Position numbers and translations under genes: made by a program
The notes under the pieces: model-generated
Database searches by the model: none
What the model was told of the DNA's origin: nothing
The model's input: only the letters and a program-made list of their open reading frames with translations
Assembly (NCBI RefSeq): GCF_011397635.1
Contig: NC_064770.1
Span: forward strand, 35,922,598 to 35,986,597
Direction: 5' to 3'
Source: Epinephelus fuscoguttatus
Taxonomy: Eukaryota > Chordata > Actinopteri > Perciformes > Serranidae
DNA: 64,000 nucleotides
Part shown: positions 1 through 30,789 of the stretch, one piece after another
How the letters are laid out: each line of letters begins with the position of its first letter
How positions within the stretch are numbered: position 1 is the first letter of the stretch

Positions 1-18485
<18,485 letters not shown>

Positions 18486-19411
18486 AGAGCCACAGTGCCG
18501 CTCGACACCTTAGAACCGCATCACACATAGACCGATCCAAATTCACATACGAGCACACATTACTGTACCTACTGAGCAGAGAGGAACACAAACACCTTCA
18601 GTCCTGTGACGCTCTGATCTCTGTAACACTGACAATCTATGCATTCTCAACACACTCTCTCACACACACACACATAGAAGCCAGTTAAGTTGGACAATCA
18701 CCATGCTGACAAACACACACAAACACAAACACACACGTCGTTATTTTTTGGGCCAAATTTTTCGTTTGCTTCATTTTTCATTCTCTGGGAAAAAAAATAT
18801 TTTTGTAAGGAAACATTCCAATTGTGAAAGTCCTGATTTAGGATCTATTTTTCTAATTGAAGAAGAGAAAACAAAGAGAGAAGTTGACACAAATGAAGAC
18901 AGATTACTGGAAGGGGACCAAAGTTAAAATCTCAGTCTATAGAATTGTATTTTATGCAGAAGTTTTTATAATGGTTAAGAATGGAAGTGCTTCGTGTTTA
19001 TTATGCTCGCGCTCTCGCTTCAGTTTATAATGAAGGTTTATATGCGGAAATGTATTCTATCAACTTAGCTGCAGTTAGTACTCGTGACTACGCTTTTGGG
19101 CTTAGCTATGTAACACACACACATTTCTCGTGGTAATTAGAGGCAGATTTCCTGATTGGAGACTCATTGACGCATACTGAAGGCATCTGATTGTGACTGT
19201 GCTGAAATTTAATTTTGCACTGAGATAAAAAACAAACACTTTGGCCTTGACGTTATGAACCACTGCATCTGTGTGAAACATTGACGGAGGAGCTTTTGGA
19301 AAGACCGGGCACATGCTCATTTAGTAAGACTGCCAACACACACTAAGGCCTTAAAATGCAGCTGAATTCTCCTGGGCGGGGTTTGTTGGCTTTGTTCTTC
19401 TGGATATGCAT

Positions 19412-19414
<3 letters not shown>

Positions 19415-19443
<29 letters not shown>
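19415..19443 (+). repeat. poly(T) tract in the myh9 3' UTR
   Basis: Uninterrupted run of 29 T on the plus strand, inside the presumed 3' UTR. Confidence 0.95.
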
Positions 19444-19446
<3 letters not shown>

Positions 19447-19936
19447 TTTATCACTATCAGTGTTTTTGTTTCTGTTCAAGGTAAAGTTTGAACGGGGGTG
19501 GTGGGGTAGTCTATTACTCACAGCACACACTGTATTCTCAGAGCACAGCTTGTGGAGGTCGGTGCACGGCAGGTAGACTCAGGAGGTAGTGGCGCTCTTC
19601 ATCACTGTAACCTGTGTACGCCACGCTGACAGGGCTTCACATAGACGCGACATGTGGCCAGGTGTTGAGTATCAGATGAACAGCTCTCTCTGTCAGGATC
19701 ATGTTAACCCCTCGCAGGCTGTGCTCAGGGGCTGCTTTCAGGCTCACACTGCTGGGAAGTGAGAGGAATGTGTTGTTAAGAAAAACAGCTCATAATTAAA
19801 AAAGATCGCACTTAAAATAAATAAAAAAACAAATGAAATCCAAAAAAAAGAAGAAAAGCCGCATCTCCTCGGTTCTTTTGTAATGTTCGTCTGCACCTCT
19901 GGAATGGAAATCATGTTGTGAAATGGTATTATTGCA

Positions 19937-19942
19937 ATTAAA
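19937..19942 (+). terminator. probable myh9 polyadenylation signal ATTAAA
   Basis: ATTAAA lies in GCAATTAAAGAGGC and is followed within 20-40 bases by T/G-rich sequence (CTACGTGTCGACTTCCTGTGTTTT). An AATAAA further on, near 20197, is an alternative. Confidence 0.55.
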
Positions 19943-20221
19943 GAGGCTTTCTAAACTGCTACGTGTCGACTTCCTGTGTTTTCATTATCCTCTCATACTG
20001 ATGTTTTACATCAGTGGCTCCCACATGGTCCAGGTTTGGTCTCAGGTGTTTAATACAGTGAGTGTCATACTTGTGTTTGGCTATATCGTCAAGCTAGTTT
20101 GCTGTCTCTGTTCAGTAGCTGTCTGTTATTCACTCACTCTGCAACAGGAAACAGCACTTCAGAATAAAAGCTTCTGCCTGGAATTAACTGCTTCGCAATA
20201 AAGTGTTTTTACAACCCTGAC

Positions 20222-20302
20222 ATGTTTAGGAGTCACCTGTGGTCCATTCAAGGTGGACCCACGACCCACTTTGGACTCAGACACACCAGTTGGAAACCAC
20301 TG
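20222..20302 (-). mobile_element. hAT-type element end fragment
   Basis: Read on the minus strand, this begins CAGTGGTTTCCAACTGGTGTG and continues with GTCGTGGGTCCACC. That is the form of a terminal inverted repeat of many vertebrate hAT elements. Only one end is evident. A related end, CAGTGGTTCCCAACTGGAGG, occurs at 32047-32066 on the plus strand. Confidence 0.5.
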
Positions 20303-20629
20303 GTTTATAGGGTTGCGGCAGTATACTGGTTTCAAGGTGTACTGTGGTATGAACGTCAATGTTTAACGTAGCATTTACATCTGCTCATCTACGATACTGA
20401 AAAGAAAAAAAGCAACTGGTCAGAAAATATCAACTTTATTTTAGTTATTGTCAAAAGGGAGGTTTTTTACACACAGGAAAAAAGCTTCAAGTTTAAATCA
20501 TCAAAATAAAACGGTCAGGCTGATAGTAATAATAATACAGTGAAGCCATGATATTTTTCTGAGACAGTTATACCATGAAAATCTCATACGGCAGCAGCAC
20601 TAGATGTTTATGTTTTTTAGTAGTGGTGG

Positions 20630-21980
20630 AAGTAGTTTTTGGATCCTTTACTTAGTAAACGTACCAATACCACACTCTGGAAATACTCCACTACAAGTTA
20701 AAGTCCTGCGTTCAAAACCTTAATTAAAAGGATAGTTTGGATTTTTTGTGGCGAGGTTATGTGACATATTTATCCATAGTCAGTGTATCACCTACGGTAG
20801 ATGTCACTCAGCATGCCCCCGGTTTCGAGACCAGCCAAATTAAGCATTATCTAATTAAATATGAGCTGATTTACATTTCCAGAACAGATATCTGAACATT
20901 AGTTTAAGTCAGGTTTGAAATTTTTGTTTCCTTTGGTTGATATGTTAAAGAGTCAAGTTTTTTTCTCATATCACTTTATAAATCAGAAAATACTGTCAAC
21001 AGACATAAAAAAATATTTTCTTCATGTTTTTTGGAATAAAATCTTCTATAAATCAGGCTGTGGATGAAATATGGAGAAACCCCTCAGTAAAAACCTTCAT
21101 ATAATATATATGATTATAGACAGGAGTAAAACTGAAAAGTTTGGTGTATGTTAAGTGCCACTGAAGTAAAGATTTCTGACTCAGAGTATGAGAAAAACTA
21201 ATTTTGAGAAAATTACCTTTATAGATGTATATTGTAAAATGCCCCATTTGTAGACAAAAATAAAACCCTACAAGTAAACTGGGTAAAAAAAAGGTAACTA
21301 ATAGACATTATGAAACTTCCTCAGTTGGTTACTTACGTTAAGACACTGATTTTTATTTTTTTTTGTGTGTGAATATGCCAGTGACACATCATCTAATTAA
21401 TAATCCAGTATCTAACTAATTAAGTGAAGTGGAGTGAAGATTTCTGGCTCAGAGTATGAGAAACAAAATCTTTTTTCTTATACTCTGAAAAAATGCTAAT
21501 TTCTAGACAAAATAATTAGACACTACAGGTGAATTAGGTAAAAGATTATATAATAGAGCCCATGAAAGTTACCCAGTTCATTACTTATGTTGTGACAATT
21601 ATTTTTCTATTACAAGACTTCAGAAATTTGATGTTTAAATATGCACATAAAGTAATATCCCCCCTAAAGTCAAAATGTGTGAGTGCCATAAGCAAAATGT
21701 AGTTAAAATTATTGAAAAATAAAAGTACTGAATGTGCAGTAAAATGTTCCCTGTAATTATTTTCCTTTTCTACCTGACGTTATTGGATTAATGTCGCCGC
21801 TGCAGTAATGTGTGTGTCACATTATTCTGCTGTACATGTTTAAAGTTGTGCTCAATTTAACTGATTTATTTACTGTTGGGTAGTTTAAAGTAGCACAAGA
21901 TGGAAACACACAAATAAAGTACAGTAAGTTCAGTACAGTACTTGAGTAAATGTACTTAGTTACATTCCAGACCTGATTTT
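20630..21980 (+). repeat. interspersed repeat region between myh9 and slc25a38
   Basis: Contains words typical of a very common fish interspersed repeat (from memory): GTACCAATACCACACTCTGG and ACTCCACTACAAGTTAAAGT at the left, GTACTGAATGTGCAGTAAAATG near 21727, and CAGTACTTGAGTAAATGTAC near 21937 at the right. Internal segments (GAAGTAAAGATTTCTGACTC near 21162, GAGTGAAGATTTCTGGCTC near 21434) recur with each other and near 46,100. A further partial copy lies near 31,280-31,400. No coding capacity. Confidence 0.6.
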
Positions 21981-22091
21981 CAGAGGTTTATAAATCAGTA
22001 CTTACTTACTTACTTGAATGAGTAAAGTCATGTTTGCAGTCTGAACCTCCCCTGAGGCTGCAGTAGTTGTTTATGACATGCTGTGTCTCCA

Positions 22092-22106
22092 CCAGCAGGG
22101 GGCGCT
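22092..22106 (+). promoter_or_regulatory. CTCF-like motif between myh9 and slc25a38
   Basis: CCAGCAGGGGGCGCT fits the CTCF core consensus CCASYAGRKGGCRSY at every position. It sits in intergenic DNA about 1.5 kb before the likely slc25a38 promoter, where an insulator would separate the two genes. The same word also occurs in fish repeats, so occupancy is not implied. Confidence 0.5.
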
Positions 22107-22203
22107 CAGGTCCTCCTGCAGCAGCAGGTCTGGACCTGGTCTGAACCGGTTTCACCATAAACTGAGTCAAACTCAGTAAACAAGGATGGAGACGTCTAGG
22201 TGA

Positions 22204-23200
22204 GAACTTATTTATTTATTTATTTATTTATTATACTTTATCCTCCTGCATGAATCTGTTATCAGACAGCCTTCAGTTAAACTCTTTGATTCATCACGTG
22301 ACGAAACAAGACGACTTAAAAAGTTATTTTCTCTGTTTGTAGAAACACAGTTGTGATTTAAATGTCTTTAATATACTCAGTGTTGGGAAGTAACGGTGCA
22401 TTTACTGAGGCACTGTACGTTACTATAATTATGAGGTGCCTCAGTATTTTATTTTCTGTTTACTCCACTACAGTTATTTGACTCTAGTTTCTGCTTATTT
22501 ATCAATAAAAAAAAAAAAAAATAATAATAATTGAAAAATAAAATTAAAAAATAAAAATCACATACAAAACATAGCTAGACATTAAATCATTAAATAATAA
22601 TAATATATTAAAGTAACTTGTAATATTTATTTACAAAACAGACATTAAATCATAATTAATTAATTAATCACTATTATTATTCTCGTATATTTAAAAACTA
22701 GAAATATTTGATGACAATACATAGCTAGATATCAAAGCATAATAATAATAATAATAATAATTTATTAAAATGACTGATAATGTTTTTATATAAAATGTAC
22801 ACATTAAAGCACTACTGCCAATAATAATAATATTACAATAATATATTAAAAGAGACAACAATATTTATACACATACACATTAAGCATTAATAATTTTCTC
22901 CTATCCTTACATCTCTTGATTTTTGCAGTCCTAACTGTTATTGTCAATTTCATTTACTCTTAATAAATTCATGTAATGCAAAAAACGGATTAATATATCT
23001 GAATAAAATATTACAGGATTATTTTTTTTAATTTTCTTTTTGTGTACTCACTCATTTATTTATTTTACTTGAAGTTTATTTTGCTGATATGTACTTTTAG
23101 CTCTGTAAATATTGTCTTTTACTTGTAATGACTGCGTAATTTTTGGTGGTATTTTGATTTTTAGTGAAGAATTGTAATACTTTCTCCACCAGTGAATACG
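22204..23200 (+). repeat. A/T-rich low-complexity spacer with TTTA and AAT microsatellites
   Basis: A (TTTA)n tract starts near 22208, and an (AAT)n tract lies near 22739-22763. The rest is A/T-rich with TAATAATAA words and no gene. TGTTGGGAAGTAACGG near 22381 and TACTTTCTCCACCAGTG near 23177 are words of the same interspersed repeat family as 20.6-22.0 kb. Confidence 0.6.
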
Positions 23201-23539
23201 GTAGAAATGGTGCATAAAGTGGCTACTAAACGCAGCAGTTTAAGATGTCCGCGATATTTTAAAGTTCTTCAGTGTCAGAATTCCAATATCTTCATCTCGT
23301 CAGTGTAGTTTTATATTCCACTGAATAAATGTTTAAGTTTTGAGAAGTTAAAAGATGAACATGCGCTTATATTACCACAGATATTCAATTAAGTGGTGAC
23401 CTTCTAATACTCACATTACGGTAAGATGTTTAACCAATCAGAAGCCAGTGGCGTCTTTATGGGCGGGGCTTTCTTAGTTACGACACAGCGCGTCATCAAA
23501 AGCAGGAACCGGCCGGTTTAACGTTGTGATGAAAATGTT

Positions 23540-23908
23540 TAGTTTTCATGTTTAATGTCACAGAGCTCCGGTAAAGAGCTGCGGTTCAGGTGTGTCTCGG
23601 TGTTACAGACAGTCTGAAGGATTCACGGTGACATTTAACTTTGGTGGTGTTAGTTTACGGGCCGTAGAAGAAGAGAGAACTTGACTGCGACAAATTAACA
23701 CTGTGCGCACCAGCTACTGTATTTGAGGTCGACGAAGAAGAAGGAGAGGACACCTCTTGGGGACGTCTCTGTCCAACAACCTCTCCGTGTTTTACTCTCC
23801 GTGTTTTTCTCTCCGTGTCCTTTTCGTTTATTGAACTGTTTTTCATGGATTACACTGCGGCGTCAGACCTGTGACATCTCTCTGCGACACTGCAGAACAT
23901 TTGAACAG
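23540..23908 (+). other. slc25a38: probable non-coding first exon and promoter region of slc25a38
   Basis: The sequence turns G/C- and CpG-richer (GGGCGGGGC near 23460, ACCGGCCGG near 23507) and ends in a strong donor, ACAG|GTAAGC, after 23908. An acceptor TTTAG at 26472-26476 would join it to the exon holding the slc25a38 start codon. The start site is inferred. A small upstream reading frame starts at 23723. Confidence 0.45.
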
Positions 23909-23999
23909 GTAAGCTACAGAACACACCGGAAGTTGGCTATTTTTACGCGGTTTATTTGATATAAAGTGATAAATCTGGCACCACATGTAGATTATAACA

Positions 24000-26476
24000 C
24001 GGTGTGACATTTCAGTTGCCTCATAAAAATATTAATAATTATATCATGATGAGCAAGAAAACACAGCACACCTGATCTTTGAGTTTAATTTAGTTCCTCA
24101 TGGGGCAATTTGCAGAGGCATTCAGAGTAGGTAACAAAATGTAGTAAATTAAGAAATAATATAATGTAAAAATGCAAGGAAAGCTGTGCACTTTATAATG
24201 CATGTATAATAGCCCACATTAATAATAATACTTATTTATAAAGCACCTTTCAAAACAGTCACAAAATGCTTTACATGTCAATAAGGAAATGAAAATAACA
24301 ATTTTTCAAAGAACTGCTAAAAACACTTTAGTGTATAAAAACAATATAAATGAACTTGTAACTCACTAATAAAAGTATGTTTTAAGAAGGGAGTGAAAAG
24401 AGATCACTGACTCGGCTGTGCAAACATGCAAAAATAAGATGTACAATTAATCATATAATAATGAATATTATAATATTCATGCGAAGTACACTGCACTTCA
24501 CAGTATTATTATTATTATCATTATTATTACTATTATAAGTCTGTAAGGGGAATAAAAATCAAAAGGTTATTTTGGGTTAAACAAACATTTATTGCTATAA
24601 TTCAAACTTGAAACTATTTTTTTTTAAATGGAAGTAGTTGTAAAAAGTTTCCCTTTTGAAAATATCTAAAATAAAGATGAGATTCTCTGTCTCATGCTCT
24701 TTTTTTCAATATCGTAGATAATAAAATGTACTCACTATGATAACTGTCAACTTTCATATCATGGTATACCGCTGTGACCGTAAATATAATGCAAAAAAAA
24801 AGGGTGCATGAAAACGAAGATAGGGTCAATCCAAGGTAATGATAACTGCCAACTTTCATATCATGGTATACCGCTGTGACCGTAAATATAATGCAAAAAA
24901 AAAAAGGGTGCATGAAAACAAAGATAGGGTCAATCCAAGGTAAACCGTACACACTGATGAATGATATAAAAAGCTCCTGCAGGGGCAGGAATCAACAGAG
25001 GCATCACAATACAATATTATCACAATATTTTATGATGCAATATTATTGATATTTAAAATGTTTTGCAATATGCTGAGTATTGCAATAACACATAATGCAA
25101 TTTATTACTTATTTTCAACTGCAAATGTTACTGCCACTCCAGAACTTTGTCAACTCTGATTTTATCTAATAAAATAAAGTTTTCAGTCCGTTCATCTCAC
25201 GGCAAATCATTTTTATTGCAGTGAATACATCTGAAAAAACAGTCGAGTTTATTAGTATAGTTGGCTACCAAAAGTTTAACTGCAATATGAGTCATTCATT
25301 TAATAAAACAGATCGATACTTAGCGTCTGTGTGTACGATATTTCAACACCAAATATCGTGATACTGTGCTGTATCAGTTTTTCCCACCACTGCTGCTCAG
25401 TTTGACATTTTCTCTGGCTGAGACAAACTATTTAACATTGATTAACAGATCTCAGTGTGTAAATCTTCAGACAGAATTCAGCAGCCTTGTTGTGAACTTC
25501 TCTCAACTGCACCGTGAATAAAATCCTTCTGAATCAGTCACATAACTGGACTTGAAAGGATTTTCTTCTTCCACAACACACTCTCATACTGATAAAAGAA
25601 TAATATTGGTGCAATAAAGTACAGTGCAGTAAACACAGTGGATGAATATGGTAGTTACGTAATGTACACGTGCACTGGGTTCATGGTGATTCGATGAACG
25701 TACAGAGAATAAAGGATTACTTGCCTTGTGCTTCACAAATTGTCACAGCACGGTACTTAGAAATGTATTTAAAAGAAAATAAATGATGCTGTGTATACTT
25801 ATATATACTGAAAAGAACATTTGTAATTGTCTTGTGAACATTTTCTGAGAATAACTGTACTCTGTGCTATAAAATCAATCTGATCTGTTGCTACTACGAG
25901 TTGGATTTTTAGCCGCTGCCTCAACAAGAAGTAACTTTTAATGGCACTTTTCTAAGTTATATCTTGGCATCAGTAATCTCCAGACTTTCAGGTGATATTG
26001 GTGTTATTATGTTGTTAGGTAATTGATGTTATCTACTGACACATTTATGTACCTGTGTGATTGCAGCAGAATACACGTGTGCGTCTTCATGGAGTCTAAC
26101 TAAATTAAAATTTAAACTCTATGTGTGTGATCACAAACCAAGGCAACACCTGGTGTCACCAGACTTTTATCCCCTCTGTGCTGAATCCATCTCCAGCTCC
26201 AGGCCACAGTCACGTATGAATCATGCAGCAGAGTGTCATGCACCAGTTTCATCCTAATATGTCGCACGCTGATCTCTGGTTAGTTAATGAGTAGCTGTGT
26301 GTGTCGGGTGCTCACAAATAGGAAACGGCGTGTCAGTCATGTGACCTGTGGATGCTAAATACTGCTGTGTGGGTGTAATCATCCACAGCTTGACGGAGAC
26401 AGCAGCACTGTGCACATGCTCCTTCAAGACTAGGCTGTTTGACTGAGAGTCCACTTTGCATTTTGACTCTCTTTAG
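24000..26476 (+). other. probable slc25a38 intron 1, repeat-rich
   Basis: No gene recognised. Contents: a dispersed-repeat copy near 24,232-24,280, the tandem duplication at 24.74-24.94 kb, and sequence near 25.0-25.4 kb with words such as ATATCGTGATACTGTG and CAGTTTTTCCCACCACTG that look transposon-derived. Confidence 0.4.
24736..24943 (+). repeat. tandem duplication of about 103 bp
   Basis: Two near-identical units, about 24736-24836 and 24838-24943. Each carries CTTTCATATCATGGTATACC, GCTGTGACCGTAAATATAAT, an A-run, GGGTGCATGAAAAC and ATAGGGTCAATCCAAGGTA. They differ by few substitutions and by A-run length, so the duplication is recent. Read on the minus strand, the open frame through both units is an artefact. 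Confidence 0.85.
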
Positions 26477-26573
26477 GTGTGCAGACATTTGAGTGGACAG
26501 CAGCAGAGTGACAGAGCGACAAGAGGAGGGAAAGCATAATATACTGTGTCACTGAGGAATATCCTGAGGAACT

Positions 26574-29302
26574 ATGGAGCTGTCACTGGTGAGTTTTACC
26601 TGATATTAATCATCACTGTGAGGTTTTATTTTATCGTTTTACAGTTTGAGCAGTGAGATCAGTCTTATCCAGAGCTGCAGCCAACAATTATTTCCATGTT
26701 TGATCAACTTTTTCTTGGTTAATCGGTCAGGTGTTTGGTCTAGAAAATGTCAGGAAAGTGTCGATCGGTGTTTCCCAGAGCCCAAAGTGACGACATTTAA
26801 GAATCAAAGAATTTCATTTTTTTTGTCTCGATTAATCGATTATCATCTTAGCTGGCCTCTTTATATAATAGTTGATAACTGATCGATTAATCGTTGCAGC
26901 TCTGCTCTTGTCGTTGTGCCTTTATTACTGTCTCGAGGTCAGGGCATCCTGTCTGACCCATGACACCAGTCTGACACACTGACGACCTCCTTTCTCTGAG
27001 CGGTCATGCAGGGAGGTTGCAGAGCTGCAGATTGTAGGATGAGGCAGAGTTAATTTTAGTGTCAAGCCCAGGAAAATAAATAAATAAATCAAAAGGCTTG
27101 GTTAACCTGCGCTGTAAAAATACATGCTTCAAAACTGTGCTGGTTATTTTTGACCCGACATAACTTGTAGAAACTAACATACCAATTAAGAACTTTTTTA
27201 ATGTAAAATAAAAAACCTCATCGTTTAAAAAAAACACCCTCAAATAACCAAAAATTGAGGGATTCATGTAACACGAGGACATTAAAACATTTACTGGTCA
27301 TAGGTCTTCTTACTGCAGTTACTACTACAGCCGCCAATAGTACCATGACGAATATTACTTCCATAACTACTATAGGTGATAAAGTGTTGAATGTCTACGT
27401 GACGGATGGGGGCAGCAATTTCTGAAATTGATTCAGTATCGAGTGAGAGGGCTGTAATCCATGGCAATGTAATCCCTGCAGGCAATTGAGCACCATCAAT
27501 GTACGTCAAATGTTTATTAGCTGATGTTATGTAACGTCATCTCTCTCTTTGCTCTCTGCCAACCTTCTCTTCCTTCTTCCTTACACCTCTGTCTTTCTTT
27601 GTACCCTCCCTCTCTTCCTCTTCCTTCGTATCCTCCCCTTGTGTCTCCCCTCAGGCTCACCCGGCCATCAAAGCCTTCATGTGTGGCTCTTTCAGCGGGA
27701 CCTGCTCCACACTGCTCTTCCAGCCTCTTGACCTGGTTAAGACTCGTCTGCAGACTCTGCAGAGTGGCGTGCAGCCTGGGTGAGTCTGTGCACACACACA
27801 CACACACGCACAGTTATCATATCAGCTTACACCACATTTTCGTGCCCTGTGACCTCCAAAAACTGCTTCATTGACTGGACGAACACGATAGGAAGTTTTA
27901 CCTCAGTAGAATCACACATGCAGCGTGTGGGCCTCATGTGAAAGCCATTTACTATTGATGACTTGTTTCCTTTCAGTTCGGGCAGAGTGGGGATGATGGC
28001 GGTCGTCCTGAGCGTGGTGCGGACAGAGAGGCTGCTGGGACTGTGGAAAGGAGTTTCACCGGTGAGACCATCTTCATGCTGTCGCCTCTGTCGACCCCTG
28101 TGTCCTTTTGTGTGTTTGAAAACATGCTCACAAATTCATCACTGTCAGATTTTCCATGTCCTGACTCCGCCCTCTCATCCACCCGCTCCTCCAGTCCTTT
28201 GCTCGGACCATCCCAGGAGTGGGGCTTTACTTCAGCACCTACTACTCTCTGAAGCAGCACTTCTTCCAGGACAGCAGCCCGGGCGCCGTGCAGGCCGTGC
28301 TGCTGGGAGGCGGGGCCCGGACTGTGGCGGGGGTCTTCATGCTGCCGGTAACTGTCATCAAAACACGCTTTGAGGTAGCTGTCAAGTTTTTACAGTATAA
28401 ATCAGTACAAACATCGAAATGCCATAAAAATGTGTTTTTAGTTTTCTGTGCTGACCGTATGTAGACAGGTGTGTTACGCCTGTATTAGACTGAATTACAT
28501 GTGTGTATATTTTTGTGTTTCAGTGTGGCAAGTACAGTTATGGGAGTGTGGCTGGAGCTCTGCGCAGTGTGTGTCGAACTGAAGGTCCTGCAGCTCTGTT
28601 CTCCGGCCTGATGGCCACTCTCCTCCGAGACGTTCCCTTCTCTGGTATCTACGTCATGTTCTACAGCCAGGCCAAGGCCTCGCTGCCAAAAGGTAAGCTC
28701 ACACCCAGAGGTCATTCAGTAGTAACCAGCAGCAAAAAAAAGCCACAGTTGAAAGACACACAAAAAATGTGGGTCTTGTTTAGGCTTTATTTTTCAAGGT
28801 AGTTGTTTTTAAATGTCTGTTTGAATGAAATATTTATTCGTTGTCTTTCTCCCCTCAAGAAATCAGCACGTCTGCTTCGGCCCCGCTGGCTAACTTCAGC
28901 TGTGGGATCCTGGCGGGTATACTGGCCTCCCTGATCACGCAGCCTGCTGATGTGGTCAAAACACACGTCCAAGTGAATCCACAGCTGAGGACACTCGAGG
29001 CTGTCAGAAACATCTACATGGTAACTGCCTCACTCCTCTTTATTATCTCGATGTTCAGAATGTCAAGATGAACTTTAGTTGCAGTTGAAAAGACTGTCTT
29101 TCAACTGTACAGTCACGTCTGCGTGATACTGCTACTGATTATATCTGACGCCTGTCCTCCATCATCTTCTCTATCTCAGGAACAAAGACTCCAGGGCTTC
29201 TTCAGAGGGGCGGTTCCACGGGCGCTGAGGAGGACCATGATGGCCACCATGGCGTGGACAGTGTATGAGGAGATGATGGCTCGCTTTGGACTCAAGTCCT
29301 GA
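26574..29302 (+). CDS. slc25a38: mitochondrial glycine carrier SLC25A38
   Basis: Inner-membrane carrier that imports glycine for 5-aminolaevulinate synthesis, the first step of haem production; loss causes congenital sideroblastic anaemia in human. Seven coding exons: 26574-26588, 27655-27779, 27977-28061, 28195-28374, 28524-28692, 28860-29020, 29180-29302; phases close to 285 residues (human 304). The three mitochondrial carrier repeats show as [18 protein letters not shown] (Thr at the usual acidic position, as I recall for the family) and QPADVVKTH. Family blocks include [26 protein letters not shown] and the C-terminal [19 protein letters not shown]. The start is the ATG opening MELSL, followed by [12 protein letters not shown]; this short N-terminus replaces the longer human one. 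The first coding exon is only 15 bp. Confidence 0.93.
26671..26903. mobile_element. short inverted-repeat element in slc25a38 intron
   Basis: Begins AGAGCTGCAGCCAACAATTA and ends TAATCGTTGCAGCTCT, with perfect 9-bp ends AGAGCTGCA/TGCAGCTCT. The interior has TCGATTAATCGATTATC and GTGTTTCCCAGAGCCCAAAG. It matches a palindromic MITE family common in fish (from memory). A diverged relative lies near 48,802-49,010. Confidence 0.65.
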
Positions 29303-30090
29303 AGAGAAAAGTTGAACGAAAAGCTTGTAAACAAAAGACAGGTGAGATAAAAAAGTCAAGTGACAGAGTGATGACAGGGATGTGAACAGGAAGGAGCTGC
29401 TACAGTGGAGATGTGCCTGACGTTTTCAAGACTCAGAACATTTCACAGCAACAAGAGTTGCACGCTCAAGAATGAAGACGATGTACTCTTGTTGTCTAAA
29501 TGACATAACACGCACATTAAAAGAGAGACAAGGAGACTTTGCTCCATGAAATGTGCTTTGCTGGCTCATGGCTGAAGTTCAGGAAGCAGCTTTTTGGTCC
29601 AGTGCTTCGTAACTATGGAGAAGACATTTAAAGAATAACCCAGGTACGCTGTGATGCTTCGTGTCGCACATTAAGATGTAAAAAGATTTTGATCCTTAAT
29701 GTGTACGAGGACGTTTTAGAAACGCCTCAGTTAGAATTTCTGTGCCTCTGGTTTTTCATGGTTGTGTTCTCTCAAAGGAAGACTGCAGTGATGATATCTA
29801 CTATTTCTCAAGACAGTGTCCCAGATCAGACTTCTGTAATGCACTTTAACCCCTGCAGTTCTGTCTCATGCACAGATTAAATCCTGGAGAGGCTCTTAAA
29901 CGCCTCTCCAATAACAGTGTTATTTATATTCTGACATTTTTTGTAAAACAAAATATGTGCTTGTAGTATTAACTCAGTTTATCTGCCTGGAAAGATTTTT
30001 GCCTTGATATTTAATATATGTTTACCTTAACCTGTGTTGTTCTGCCTTTTTAATGATGTTGAATAAAATAAAGCTCAGCGCAGTATACGT
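29303..30090 (+). other. slc25a38: slc25a38 3' UTR
   Basis: Follows the TGA at 29300-29302. No conserved frame. Overlapping AATAAA signals at 30062-30067 and 30067-30072 mark the likely end, giving a 3' UTR of about 0.8 kb. Confidence 0.65.
30062..30072 (+). terminator. tandem AATAAA polyadenylation signals of slc25a38
   Basis: AATAAAATAAA contains two overlapping canonical signals, followed by T-rich sequence (TTAATCTTTATTTTGTCAG) near 30100. Confidence 0.65.
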
Positions 30091-30353
30091 GTGGAACATT
30101 AATCTTTATTTTGTCAGTGTAAAGTTACAGGCTCACAGTGCCTGAACTCTGGCTGACCTCTGAGACACTGTAGAGCAGATATGGCAGCTTTGTCTCATGA
30201 CACACTAACTTCTTGGCCGAGGCTGTACAGGGGTCACTGTGACTCGGCAGAGTTAAATATTTAGCTTGGTTCAGCCAACCGTTTTATCTGTGGCCTACTT
30301 GTGTGCAGAATCAGAAATAAAATGTGCATGCATTATTCTAAACTTTATTCTGT

Positions 30354-30785
30354 AGGTAGGTAGGTAGGTAGACATGTAGATTATGCAGATAGGTAGACAG
30401 GTAGATTCGTAGATACGTCGATAGATAGATAGATTGATACTGTAGGTAGGTAGATAGATATGGCAGCTAGGTCAATAGGTAGATCGGTCGATAGGTAGAT
30501 ACGTAGGCATGTAGATATGTAGATAGGTAGATTCATAGATAGGTAGATGCGTAGATAGGTAGATACGTACATACATAGATAGGTAGATACGTAAATAGGT
30601 AGATACATAGACATGGAGATATGTAGATTCGTACAGTAGATCCATAGATTCGTAAATGCGTAGATAGGTAGATACGTAGATATGTAGATACATAGATAGC
30701 TAGATGCATAGATACATAGACATGTACATAGGTAGATACGTAGATAGATGCATAGATCCATAGATTCGTAGATATGTAGATGCGC
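30354..30785 (+). repeat. imperfect GATA/TAGG tetranucleotide array
   Basis: About 430 bp of TAGG, TAGA and GATA words with interruptions (TACG, CATG). All reading frames stay open over long distances, so the Tyr/Ile/Leu/Ser-rich frames on the minus strand are repeat artefacts. Confidence 0.95.
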
Positions 30786-30789
30786 ACCA

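Larger units (their letters stand above)
18486..19960 (+). other. myh9: myh9 3' UTR
   Basis: Sequence after the TGA at 18483-18485. It contains CA-rich stretches, a T29 run at 19415-19443, and no long conserved frame. The length of about 1.47 kb is similar to mammalian MYH9 3' UTRs. The end is set by the ATTAAA at 19937-19942; the exact cleavage site is inferred. Confidence 0.7.
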
